Part shown: in pieces, positions 24,304 to 32,302 of the stretch | Layout of the letters: every line of letters begins with the position of its first letter | Position numbering within the stretch: the stretch's first letter is position 1 | DNA from: CALCNS01 sp964425745 | Lineage (GTDB): Bacteria; Bacillota; JAAYKD01 | DNA: 64,000 nt | Reading direction: 5' to 3' | Assembly (NCBI GenBank): GCA_964425745.1 | Contig: CAYRNW010000012.1 | Coordinates: 7,743-71,742 of the forward strand | Translations under genes and position numbers: made by a program | Notes under the pieces: generated by a model | What the model saw: the letters and a program-made list of their open reading frames with translations, nothing else | Told to the model about the DNA's origin: nothing | Databases searched by the model: none

Positions 24304-25899
24304 CTATTTTATCCATCGTCCGGTAATTTTTAAGATCAATGGCCCGATTTTGGGAATTGCCTGTAATTCATCTTTTCTCAAACCTCCACTCAATAGGAGC
24401 ACAAGGCCATATACAAAGATTCCCAACAGCACACTGATTGCAGTCGCTACCAGCATGGAAATGCGACCCGTCATACCATGATATGCCAGATATACGACCA
24501 GTCCCATGAGTGAGGCGCTGATGATGGGCGAAATTACCAAGCCTTGCATGTCCACCGTCATTTCGGTGAACTGATACACTTTGTACAAATTATAACCAAC
24601 GGCCACGGCGAAGCCCAACCCGGTAGCAATGGCTGCACCAAAGATATTCACATTGGGAATGGCGCACAAGACATAGGTCAACACCGTTTTGATGCCAATG
24701 CCAATCAACATACTGACCACCGGCACTTGAATCTTGTTGATCCCCTGTAGAATACTGGCCGTTGTTTGGTACAACAACAAGAAGAGAATCACCCAGGAGT
24801 AGACTGCTATGATATTAGCTGCATCGGCAGAACCGTAAAGAATCTGGGCAACCGGTTGGCTTAAAAGATTTAATCCCAACGCTGCAGGTAGGGCGATTAG
24901 AGTGCTGACCTTCAAAGCCAAATTGGCACGGCTGCGCATGGTTTCGACATCGTTTCTAGACATGGCATCGGTTATCGATGGAATCAACGACGCCGCCACC
25001 GCAACGGTGAGGATACTGGGCATGTTAACCAAAGGTCCGGCTTGCCCGGAATAGCGGCCAAACAATGCGGTAGCCTCTTCTACGGCGAATCCTGCCGTTT
25101 GTAATCTACCACTGATAATCAGAGCATCGACAAATTGCATCAGTGGCCAGATCAATGAGCCCAAGGTAACGGGAATGGCCAACAAAACGATTCGTTTCAG
25201 AACCGTCATACTGCTTTCTTCTTTCACACCCAAATCACCAATTACGGCAACTTGTTTGTGCTGGGTTCGTAAATACAGCATCAGCAAATAGATGAATGCA
25301 GCCATGGAACCCAAGGTCACTCCCAACGCTGCTCCGGTGGCCGCCGCTTCTAAGCCCCTGCCTAAGAGGATCATAGCAAGCGTTAAGATCATGATGACGC
25401 GCACCAATTGCTCCATGGCATCGGAAATAGCACGGGGAATCATCTCTTGTCGGCCTTGAAAATAGCCGCGAAAGGGTGCCATGAGAAAGACAAAGAGCAC
25501 CGCCGGTGAAATCGCGCGCAATGGCATAAGAGCACGCGGTTCTTTCAAGTTGGTTTCAACCCAAAAATTTGCCCCCAAGCCTAACATGGCCATGAGCAAT
25601 AACCCTAAGGTGCCGGATAAGAGTAAAGAAAGCAATAAAACTTTGCGGGTGCTGCGTTCATCCTGAGCAGCTGTTTTCTCTGCTACCAATTTTGAAATGG
25701 ATAACGGCAACCCGGTCATGCCCACCGTCATAAAGAGTAGGGCCAGATTATATGCCATTTGGTAAAGACCAATTCCCTCATCGCCGATGATTCGGGTTAA
25801 AAAGATACGATACACAGCCCCCAAAACACGAGCAAAGGCTCCGGCCAAGGTTAAAATCATTGTATTCAACAAAAAAGACTTTTTGGTCTCTTGATTCAT
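24304..25899 (-). CDS. SpoVB/YabM-like polysaccharide (lipid-linked precursor) flippase of the MOP superfamily
   Basis: 531 residues from the ATG at 25899 (AAGG 8 nt upstream); a GTG three codons earlier is possible. About 14 hydrophobic helices, with a typical start (FLLNTMILTLAGAFARVLGAVYRIFLTR, DEGIGLYQMAYNLALLFMTV) and FRGYFQGRQEMIPRAISDAMEQLVRV. Members flip lipid-linked sugars such as lipid II across the membrane. The place before mazG-S4-divIC is that of yabM in Bacillus and spoVB in Clostridium. As sporulation genes are missing around it, a housekeeping wall-synthesis role is more likely. Confidence 0.88.
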   Translation of the reverse strand: MNQETKKSFLLNTMILTLAGAFARVLGAVYRIFLTRIIGDEGIGLYQMAYNLALLFMTVGMTGLPLSISKLVAEKTAAQDERSTRKVLLLSLLLSGTLGLLLMAMLGLGANFWVETNLKEPRALMPLRAISPAVLFVFLMAPFRGYFQGRQEMIPRAISDAMEQLVRVIMILTLAMILLGRGLEAAATGAALGVTLGSMAAFIYLLMLYLRTQHKQVAVIGDLGVKEESSMTVLKRIVLLAIPVTLGSLIWPLMQFVDALIISGRLQTAGFAVEEATALFGRYSGQAGPLVNMPSILTVAVAASLIPSITDAMSRNDVETMRSRANLALKVSTLIALPAALGLNLLSQPVAQILYGSADAANIIAVYSWVILFLLLYQTTASILQGINKIQVPVVSMLIGIGIKTVLTYVLCAIPNVNIFGAAIATGLGFAVAVGYNLYKVYQFTEMTVDMQGLVISPIISASLMGLVVYLAYHGMTGRISMLVATAISVLLGIFVYGLVLLLSGGLRKDELQAIPKIGPLILKITGRWIK

Positions 25900-26020
25900 C
25901 GTAATCACCTTTTCTTTCCTTAAGGTTCAAACCCCGGGAAGTTTACAATTCTATACTGTTCTCTTTTGTGAATGCATTTCCCTTCAAAGCAGAACTCTTC
26001 TGTAAATTTTCAAAGAAGGG

Positions 26021-26049
26021 TTGACATTGATTTCCACCTATGTTAGAAT
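26021..26049 (+). promoter_or_regulatory. Promoter of the histidine operon
   Basis: TTGACA, 17-bp spacer, TAGAAT, followed after about 15 nt by GAGGAGG and the leader ATG. The stretch 25900-26020 shows no other feature. Confidence 0.85.
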
Positions 26050-26080
26050 CCGTTTCAAAATCTATGAGGAGGATGCAACC

Positions 26081-26365
26081 ATGTTGACGACAACCCTTTT
26101 TAACGTCATCACCACCGAAGCGATCATCATCGCCGCGGTTCTTTTGGCTTGCATCTCTTTCTTTGCGACCAATTTCAACACGTCCTTCAAGGCTATAGCT
26201 TCGGCTGTAGCCTTCTTTTTTATGCATCAACCCGTGGCATTGCATCTGCATCACCATCTTCATCATCACCATTGTGGTCATGAAATGGTTGCTTTGCCTA
26301 CGGTTTTTGCATCAAAACACCCCGAAAGGTTACAATACCCTATTTTTAGAAGAAGCGTATTGTAA
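26081..26365 (+). CDS. Histidine-rich leader ORF of the his operon (long attenuator leader)
   Basis: 94 residues from an ATG with GAGGAGG 8 nt upstream. Residues 49-67 read HQPVALHLHHHLHHHHCGH: ten His in 19 codons. About 28 nt after the stop comes a strong terminator, then hisZ. This is the logic of enterobacterial hisL, but hisL is 16 residues, whereas this leader has about 48 residues, largely hydrophobic (EAIIIAAVLLACISFF), before the His run. The ORF ends FRRSVL. An alternative is a real small membrane, metal-binding protein, but position and terminator favour a leader. A shorter start at the Met just before the first His has no ribosome site. Confidence 0.75.
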   Translation: MLTTTLFNVITTEAIIIAAVLLACISFFATNFNTSFKAIASAVAFFFMHQPVALHLHHHLHHHHCGHEMVALPTVFASKHPERLQYPIFRRSVL

Positions 26366-26434
26366 TGAACTAGATCCCTAAAAGGGTTCTTCGCGGAGTG
26401 GTTTTGCAAAAAGCAAAACCACTCCGCTTTTTTT
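26313..26434 (+). promoter_or_regulatory. His operon attenuator: antiterminator and terminator
   Basis: Terminator: perfect 15-bp stem (26393-26407 and 26413-26427, five-A loop), then seven T. Inside the leader ORF, 31 nt after the last clustered His codon, CAAAACACCCCG (26313-26324) can pair with 26394-26406 (11 pairs, one bulge, one mismatch), disrupting the stem. A ribosome stalled on His codons would leave this segment free; one that reads on would mask it. No T-box sequence (specifier stem or GGTGGNACCGCG-type motif) is seen. Confidence 0.75.
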
Positions 26435-26454
26435 ATTGAATAGGAGGGTTTCCC

Positions 26455-26912
26455 ATGGCTATCGACGGTTCGCTGCTCAGTTCTCGTGAAAAGGCAATTT
26501 TGGCATTACGTCACGTGTTTCACCAATACGAATATCATCCATATTCGAAACTGCGCTGGGAAGATTATGATTTTTATGCTCAACATAAAGCGTTCTTACA
26601 AAACACTCCGATTTTGAGTTTCCACGATTACGACGGGCGGTTGTTAGCCCTCAGACCCGATGTGACGTTATCGTTGATGCGACGTTATCAGCCCGATGGT
26701 CTGATTCAAAAATGGTCGTACGAAGAAACGGTGTATCGCGTTCCGGAAGGGGCTCATGGATTTCAAGAGATGCTGCAAATGGGCGTGGAATGTTTAGGAC
26801 CCCTGACCGACAAAGAAGAGCTTGACTTGATTTGCATGGCGGGCGACACTTTAAAAGTTTTGAATGATGCTTTTCTGCTCGATATATCTCACACCACGCT
26901 TCTACCCGGTCT
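26455..26912 (+). pseudogene. hisZ: ATP phosphoribosyltransferase regulatory subunit HisZ, 3' part deleted
   Basis: Begins with a strong site (AGGAGG) and about 150 residues of a HisRS-like paralogue: SREKAILALRHVFHQYEY, ILSFHDYDGRLLALRPDVTLSLMR, QMGVECLGP, LLDISHTTLLPGLL. It lacks the rest of the fold (HisZ is normally near 350-400 residues). After about 26912 the DNA is hisD; the hisZ frame runs on to a stop at 26949 through foreign codons. HisZ activates the short form of HisG, and hisG, expected next, is missing. Confidence 0.85.
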
Positions 26913-27707
26913 CCTGCTAAGCTTACAGCGGCTTCCATCGCTGGAGTAACTCGGGTTTTTAAAGTTGGCGGGGCACAAGCCATTGCTGCTTTAGCCTATG
27001 GTACCGAAACGATCCCTAAGGTTGATAAAATCGTCGGCCCAGGCAATTGGTATGTTTCGGAAGCCAAGCGACAAGTCTTTGGGGATGTTGCGATCGATAT
27101 GATTGCAGGTCCGAGTGAAATTGTGATCGTGGCAGATGAAACTTGCCCGGTTTCGCATATTGCGGCAGATTTACTTTCTCAGGCAGAACATGACCCGGCG
27201 GCGATGGCTGTTTTGATTACAGATTCCCCCACTCTAGCAGAACAGGTAAACCAAGAATTGCAGGTGCAATTAGAAGCGTTGCCCCGAAAAGAGATTGCCT
27301 CACAAGCAATGGAACGCTTCGGCAAGATTGTGGTCGTAACAGATCTTACCCAAGCAATGCAAGTGGCCAATCGTTTTGCACCAGAACATTTAGAGTTATG
27401 TGTCTCAAATCCCTGGCAAGCATTGGAGCAGGTTCGTCATGCGGGTTCAGTCTTCTTAGGAGCTTATACTCCGGAGCCGGTAGGCGATTACTGGGCGGGT
27501 GCCAATCACACCTTGCCCACCGCCGGCAGTGCTCGCTTTTCCAGTCCTCTTTCCGTCGATGATTTTCTGAAGAAAACCCAATTCATGTATTATACGCAAA
27601 ATCAACTAGCCCAGGTAGCTGAGAAAATATCCCGCTTTGCTGAATTTGAGGGCTTAGACGCCCACAGTCGCAGCATTCGAATCCGTAGCCATGGAGGACC
27701 AAAATGA
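26913..27707 (+). pseudogene. hisD: Histidinol dehydrogenase HisD, 5' part deleted
   Basis: Open from about 26913 in a different frame from hisZ: SPAKLTAASIAGVTRVFKVGG, AIAALAYGTETIPKVDKIVG, then DMIAGPSEIVIVADE and LLSQAEHDPAA (zinc and active-site region) to the normal C-terminus. About 265 residues remain of a usual 425-435; roughly 155 N-terminal residues and the start site are missing. HisD makes histidine from histidinol in two NAD-dependent steps; this remnant is unlikely to work. The stop overlaps the hisC start (ATGA), so the 3' border is original. Confidence 0.87.
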
Positions 27708-28780
27708 GCCGTTATTTAAATGCGAACTATCAATCGTTGCGTCCTTATACCCCCGGCGAACAAGGGGTGCAAGGCATCCGCATTAAATTGAATACCAATG
27801 AAGCTCCCTTTGCTCCCTCACTTCATGTTCAGCAGGCGGTCGCAAAAGCTGCTGCCCAACTGCAAAGGTATTCCGACCCTGAAGGCAAGCGCTTGCGCTT
27901 GGCATTGGCGAAACGCTATGGGATTACTCCGGAGCAAATCATGTTGGGTAACGGTTCCGATGAACTTCTGTTCTTAGCCTTTTTAGCGTTCTGTTCTGCA
28001 GAATCCGGGGTGGCATGCCCCGCTGTCAGCTACGGATTTTATCCGGTCTATGCGCAAATGGCCGGTGCCCCCTACCATGGTATTGCTTTGACCTCTGATT
28101 TACAGATTAATGGCAAGGACTTTTGCTCCCTGAATCAGCCCATTGTCTTAGCCAACCCGAACGCGCCAACCGGAACGCTTTTGAGTGTAGAAGAAATAGA
28201 ACGCATCCTACAGACCAACCCCAACCATGTTGTATTAGTCGATGAAGCTTATGTTGATTTTGGTGGCGAGAGTTGCGTGCCACTCCTGGAGCGCTATGAT
28301 AATTTGTTGATTTTACAAACCTTTTCTAAGTCGCGTTGTTTGGCCGGTGGCAGGCTTGGTTTCGCCATGGGAGGTGCAGGTCTCATCGCTGATTTGCAAC
28401 GCTTACGCTACAGCCTCAACCCTTACAACGTCAACAGTATGACCTTGGCAGCCGCCGAAGCTGCCTTAGACGAAGAAAATCTCTTCCAGGAGCGCTGTTC
28501 TGAGATCATCCGGGTTCGAGAATGGATACAAACACAATTGCTGGATCTCGATTTCCGTGTGATTCCGAGCAAGGGTAATTTCGTTTTTGTCTCTCCTCCC
28601 GGTGGTGATGCGGCGGATTATGCTACTTACCTCAAGAGTAACGGGGTTTTGATCCGCTATTTTTCGCTCGACCCAATTTCCGAGTTTGTTCGAATCAGCA
28701 TCGGCAATCAAGAAGAGATGGAAATTCTGCTTGCTCTGACAGCTGAACGTTACCCAAAAATGAGGGAGGAAAAATCATGA
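27704..28780 (+). CDS. hisC: Histidinol-phosphate aminotransferase
   Basis: 358 residues, fold type I PLP enzyme. Visible family motifs: IKLNTNEAPF (N-terminal substrate arm), ADPNAPTG-like ANPNAPTGTLLS, VDEAYVDFGG, and the PLP lysine in QTFSKSRCLAGGRLGFAMG; the C-terminal Arg is in SEFVRISIG. Converts imidazole-acetol phosphate and glutamate to histidinol phosphate. Overlaps hisD' and hisB by four bases each, a tightly coupled operon. Confidence 0.95.
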   Translation: MSRYLNANYQSLRPYTPGEQGVQGIRIKLNTNEAPFAPSLHVQQAVAKAAAQLQRYSDPEGKRLRLALAKRYGITPEQIMLGNGSDELLFLAFLAFCSAESGVACPAVSYGFYPVYAQMAGAPYHGIALTSDLQINGKDFCSLNQPIVLANPNAPTGTLLSVEEIERILQTNPNHVVLVDEAYVDFGGESCVPLLERYDNLLILQTFSKSRCLAGGRLGFAMGGAGLIADLQRLRYSLNPYNVNSMTLAAAEAALDEENLFQERCSEIIRVREWIQTQLLDLDFRVIPSKGNFVFVSPPGGDAADYATYLKSNGVLIRYFSLDPISEFVRISIGNQEEMEILLALTAERYPKMREEKS

Positions 28781-29370
28781 TGACGCGTCAAGCATTCATA
28801 ACCCGCGAAACCCGCGAAACCACGATTTCATTGAATGTCGAGCTTGATCAGAGCAACTCATCTGAGATTCAAACCGGAATCGGCTTTTTAGACCACATGC
28901 TGAGTTTACTTGCCTTTCATGCTGGAGTTCGGCTCGAACTGCGCTGCTCCGGTGATTTACAGGTTGATGCTCATCACACAACTGAAGACCTTGGGTTGAG
29001 CTTAGGCACGGCTTTGCGAACGGCCTTAGGCAACGCCAAGGGAATTCGTCGCTACGGTCAATCGCTGTTGCCCATGGACGAAGCCTTAGTTTTAGTTGCT
29101 CTCGATATCTCGGGTCGGACCGGGTGTTACTGCAATCTGCAGATTCCATCTCCTCGCCTTGGCGATTTCGACACCGAATTGGTCGAAGAGTTTTTTCAGG
29201 CACTCTGCCGGGGAGGGCAGTTCACCCTTCATCTGCAGCAATTGGCGGGACGCAACAGCCACCACCTCTGCGAAGCCTGTTTCAAAGGGTTTGGCAGAGC
29301 TTTAAGGGAAGCCGTTGCCATCACGGAAAGCTCAGAGCAAATCCCTTCTAGTAAAGGAGTCTTGCTATGA
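28777..29370 (+). CDS. hisB: Imidazoleglycerol-phosphate dehydratase
   Basis: 197 residues, standard monofunctional length. Metal-binding motifs are present: GFLDHMLSLLAFHA, DAHHTTEDLGLSLG, and HHLCEACFKGFGRALREAV in the second half. It lacks the phosphatase domain of enteric HisB. GGGAGG precedes two adjacent ATG codons; the first overlaps the hisC stop. Confidence 0.96.
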   Translation: MMTRQAFITRETRETTISLNVELDQSNSSEIQTGIGFLDHMLSLLAFHAGVRLELRCSGDLQVDAHHTTEDLGLSLGTALRTALGNAKGIRRYGQSLLPMDEALVLVALDISGRTGCYCNLQIPSPRLGDFDTELVEEFFQALCRGGQFTLHLQQLAGRNSHHLCEACFKGFGRALREAVAITESSEQIPSSKGVLL

Positions 29371-29999
29371 TTGGCATAGTAGATTATGGGGTTGGCAATC
29401 TTTTTTCGTTACAATCTTCTTTGCAGCATTGTGGTATCGAACACCGTTTAGTACGAGATAAGAAAGAGATTCAGGCGTGTCAAGGGTTGATACTACCGGG
29501 TGTTGGAGCCTTCGCAGCGGCGATGAATTCGTTGCGCTCTCGCAATCTTGTTGAGGTGATTCAATCGGTAGCCCAACAGGGTATGCCACTTCTGGGCATC
29601 TGTTTGGGCATGCAGGTATTGCTGGAAACCGGTTATGAGTACGGCACACACGAAGGGTTGGGTTTAATCCCGGGAGAAATCCGCGCCTTGCAAGATTTGA
29701 TACCGCAGCCGATGACCATTCCCCACATGGGATGGAACCAACTGCGCTTCCCTGCAGTTCAGCCAAAACATCCCCTTTTTCAAGATTTGGAACCCGGAGT
29801 CTGGGTCTATTTTGTTCACTCCTATGCGGCTACTCAAACCGGGAACCAAACCATTGCCACCTGTGAATACGGGACCTCGATTAGCGCTGCTGTTGCAAGA
29901 GAAAACGTAGCAGGAGTTCAGTTTCACCCGGAAAAAAGTGGGGCGACTGGCTTAAAGATTTTACGCAATTTTGCAGCTTGGACGGAGGTCTTACCATGA
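29367..29999 (+). CDS. hisH: Imidazole glycerol phosphate synthase, glutamine amidotransferase subunit
   Basis: 210 residues, class I amidotransferase. Starts IGIVDYGVGNLFSL; the oxyanion region is LPGVGAF, the nucleophile is in LGICLGMQVL, and the His-Glu pair is in GVQFHPEKSG. It supplies ammonia to HisF. Overlaps hisB and hisA by four bases. Confidence 0.96.
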   Translation: MIGIVDYGVGNLFSLQSSLQHCGIEHRLVRDKKEIQACQGLILPGVGAFAAAMNSLRSRNLVEVIQSVAQQGMPLLGICLGMQVLLETGYEYGTHEGLGLIPGEIRALQDLIPQPMTIPHMGWNQLRFPAVQPKHPLFQDLEPGVWVYFVHSYAATQTGNQTIATCEYGTSISAAVARENVAGVQFHPEKSGATGLKILRNFAAWTEVLP

Positions 30000-30724
30000 A
30001 AATCTTTCCCGCTATTGATCTTTGGGAAGGTCAGGTTGTTCGCCTGACACAAGGAGATTTTACACAACAAACCATCTATGATGCCGATCCCCTTCGTGTT
30101 GCTCAACGGTTCTTAGATTCCGGTGCAGAATATTTGCATGTGGTTGATTTACAAGGAGCCCGTCAAGGGAGCTCGGTGCAGCGAGAGTTGATCCAAAAAC
30201 TAATCCAAGCAACCCCTTTGAAAATTCAAGTGGGTGGGGGCTTACGTAGCGATGAAGCCGTGGAAGAATTATTGCAGGCTGGAGCCTTTCGGGTGGTGCT
30301 GGGAACAGCTGCCGCACAAGATCCGAGTTTCTTAACGCGACTTGTGACTCGATTCGGGGCAAAGATTACGGTCGGTATGGATTTGAGTTTTGATAAAATC
30401 ATGCTCGAAGGCTGGACGAAAGTTGCCGAGGAAAGTCCAATGAATTATTTGAAACGATTGCACGAGCTGGGGGTGCAAAGTATTCTTTGTAGCGATGTAC
30501 AGCGAGACGGCTTATTGCAAGGTTCGAACCGAGCGCTCTATGAAACATTGAGTTCACTCTACCCGAATACGATTGTCGCCAGCGGTGGTATTCACAATGA
30601 AGACGATGTCAAAGCGCTACTAAAGCTTCCCCTAGAAGGCATGATTATTGGCAAAGCTCTCTACAGCGGGGCTTTAGATTTGAAGAGAGTCTTCTGTTTA
30701 CAAAAAGAGGTGAAATCATGCTAG
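29996..30724 (+). CDS. hisA: ProFAR isomerase
   Basis: 242 residues from the ATG at 29996, which overlaps the hisH stop and has GGAGG upstream; a longer frame from 29978 is not needed. Half-barrel motifs: FPAIDLWEGQVVRL (catalytic Asp), QVGGGLRSDEAVEELL, and VASGGIHNEDDVKAL. Isomerises ProFAR to PRFAR in the pathway. Confidence 0.96.
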   Translation: MKIFPAIDLWEGQVVRLTQGDFTQQTIYDADPLRVAQRFLDSGAEYLHVVDLQGARQGSSVQRELIQKLIQATPLKIQVGGGLRSDEAVEELLQAGAFRVVLGTAAAQDPSFLTRLVTRFGAKITVGMDLSFDKIMLEGWTKVAEESPMNYLKRLHELGVQSILCSDVQRDGLLQGSNRALYETLSSLYPNTIVASGGIHNEDDVKALLKLPLEGMIIGKALYSGALDLKRVFCLQKEVKSC

Positions 30725-31491
30725 CCAAACGGATCATCCCCTGCCTCGATATTAAAGATGGCAAAGTGGTCAAAGGAGTTCAATTTCGAGGGTTACAGGG
30801 TATCGGCGACCCCGTGGCTTTAGCCGAGTTTTACGGTGAGCAAGGAGCGGATGAATTGGTTTTTTACGATATTACAGCTTCTGTGGAAAATCGAGGACTG
30901 TTTCTTGATCTCTTGCGTCAAGTCGCAGCAACCCTCTTCATTCCGCTAACCGTGGGAGGAGGCATCCAACGCTTGCAAGATTTTCAGCGAGTTCTAGAAG
31001 CCGGTGCCGATAAAGTTAGTGTCAACAGTGGTGCTCTAAAGAATCCGGCATTGATTCGTGAAGCTGCTGAGCGCTACGGGAACCAATGCGTGGTTTTATC
31101 GGTTGACGTTGGCCAAGTGGGGGAAGCGTTTCATGTTTTCACCAAAGGCGGTCAAGTGGATACCGGCCGTTTAGCCCTTCCTTGGATCCTTGAGGGAGTA
31201 GGTTCAGGTGCCGGGGAAGTTGTGGTCAATACCATTGATACCGATGGTTGCCAAAAAGGCTACCACATCGAATTTCTTAAGCAAGTTTGCGCCGCCGTTC
31301 CTGTGCCGGTGATTGCGTCCGGGGGTGCCGGTTCTGTCGATGATTTTGTTAACCTGTTCCAAGAAATTCCCGTTATGAGTGGTGCTTTAGCCGCCTCAGT
31401 CTTTCACCGAGGTTTGGTGGAAATTGAGCAAGTCAAAAATGCATTGGCAAGCCAAGCAATCTTGGTTCGCCGAAAGGAGAAAAAATCATGA
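30718..31491 (+). CDS. hisF: Imidazole glycerol phosphate synthase, cyclase subunit
   Basis: 257 residues; start MLAKRIIPCLDIKDGKVVKG with the catalytic Asp. Other barrel motifs: ELVFYDITAS, PLTVGGGIQRLQDF, DKVSVNSGAL, VNTIDTDG (second catalytic Asp) and ASGGAGSVDDFV. Works with HisH. Overlaps hisA by seven bases. Confidence 0.96.
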   Translation: MLAKRIIPCLDIKDGKVVKGVQFRGLQGIGDPVALAEFYGEQGADELVFYDITASVENRGLFLDLLRQVAATLFIPLTVGGGIQRLQDFQRVLEAGADKVSVNSGALKNPALIREAAERYGNQCVVLSVDVGQVGEAFHVFTKGGQVDTGRLALPWILEGVGSGAGEVVVNTIDTDGCQKGYHIEFLKQVCAAVPVPVIASGGAGSVDDFVNLFQEIPVMSGALAASVFHRGLVEIEQVKNALASQAILVRRKEKKS

Positions 31492-32117
31492 TTGATACAA
31501 TTAAATTCGATGCACAAGGGTTGATTCCAGCGATTGTTCAAGATGCAGAAAGCGACCAAATCCTGACGTTAGCCTATATGAACAAAGAAAGTTTAGAAAT
31601 TTCTTTACGAGAGGGCTATACCTGCTTTTGGTCCCGTTCCAGACAGGAACTTTGGCGTAAGGGGGATATCAGCGGTAATCGGCAACAGATTCTTTCCATC
31701 ACTGCCGACTGTGATCGCGATGCACTCCTTGTTAAGGTACGTTCTTTTGGGTCTGCTTGTCACACTGGGGAAATCAGCTGTTTTCACAACTCCCTGTTAG
31801 AGCAACCCCAGTCCCAAGGATTTCGGTTGCAAGGGCTTTACGAGAAAATTCTGCAACGCAAACAAGAAATGCCGGAAGCATCTTATACCACTACACTTTT
31901 CCAAAAAGGGATTGACCAAATCCTTAAGAAAATTGGAGAAGAATCCGGAGAAGTGATTATTGCAGCCAAGAATCAACGGAAGCCGGAAGCAGTTTGGGAG
32001 ATTGCCGACCTGACCTATCATCTTTTAGTGCTCATGGCTGAACTGGAGATACAACCCAAAGATATTCTTATGGAATTAGCACAACGACAAAAAATTGACA
32101 AACCTGTCACAAAGTGA
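31488..32117 (+). CDS. hisIE: Bifunctional phosphoribosyl-AMP cyclohydrolase / phosphoribosyl-ATP pyrophosphatase
   Basis: 209 residues. HisI domain (1-115): LAYMNKESLEISLREGYTCF, WSRSRQELWRKGDISGN, zinc ligands in CDRDALLVKV and SCFHN. HisE domain (about 125-209): FQKGIDQILKKIGEESGEVI with ExxE helices. It carries out steps 2 and 3 of histidine synthesis. Step 1 (HisG) is missing from this locus. The 3' end of the gene contains the promoter of the thiamine operon. Confidence 0.95.
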   Translation: MIDTIKFDAQGLIPAIVQDAESDQILTLAYMNKESLEISLREGYTCFWSRSRQELWRKGDISGNRQQILSITADCDRDALLVKVRSFGSACHTGEISCFHNSLLEQPQSQGFRLQGLYEKILQRKQEMPEASYTTTLFQKGIDQILKKIGEESGEVIIAAKNQRKPEAVWEIADLTYHLLVLMAELEIQPKDILMELAQRQKIDKPVTK

Positions 32118-32123
32118 TATAGT
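32095..32123 (+). promoter_or_regulatory. Promoter of the thiamine operon, overlapping the hisIE end
   Basis: TTGACA at 32095-32100, 17-bp spacer, TATAGT at 32118-32123; the -35 and spacer lie within the last codons of hisIE. Confidence 0.8.
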
Positions 32124-32136
32124 CAAGAAAACATAT

Positions 32137-32224
32137 TCGGGGGAGCTTGTAGTAGCAGGCTGAGAGGAAGTTCTCAAAACTTCGACCCTTTAACCTGATG
32201 TGGGTAATGCCACCGTAGGGAGTA
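32137..32224 (+). promoter_or_regulatory. TPP riboswitch (THI element)
   Basis: Conserved TPP blocks in order: GGGGGAGC, GGCTGAGA, GACCCTTTAACCTGAT, GGGTAATGCCACCGTAGGGAG. It precedes genes for thiamine precursor salvage. A terminator follows at once, so it should switch off transcription when TPP is present. Confidence 0.97.
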
Positions 32225-32244
32225 AGGAATCCTTGCTTGCAAGC

Positions 32245-32276
32245 GGAGAATGCCCAAAAGGCGTTCTCCTTTTTTT
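32245..32276 (+). terminator. Riboswitch-controlled terminator
   Basis: Ten-bp stem GGAGAATGCC/GGCGTTCTCC, short loop, then seven T, 27 nt before the cytX start. Confidence 0.93.
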
Positions 32277-32302
32277 GTTGCCCTGAAAGAAAGAAGGTTG
32301 CT

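Noticed and set aside
26101..26160. A second His-rich frame upstream of the main His run
   Set aside because: It has no start codon and a stop directly before it; it arises from ATC-rich codons read in another frame.
26455..27707. A natural HisZ-HisD fusion protein
   Set aside because: The two parts are in different frames and the essential N-terminal half of HisD is absent.
32237..32302. Upstream in-frame ATG extending CytX by 22 residues
   Set aside because: It lies in the riboswitch terminator and has no ribosome site.
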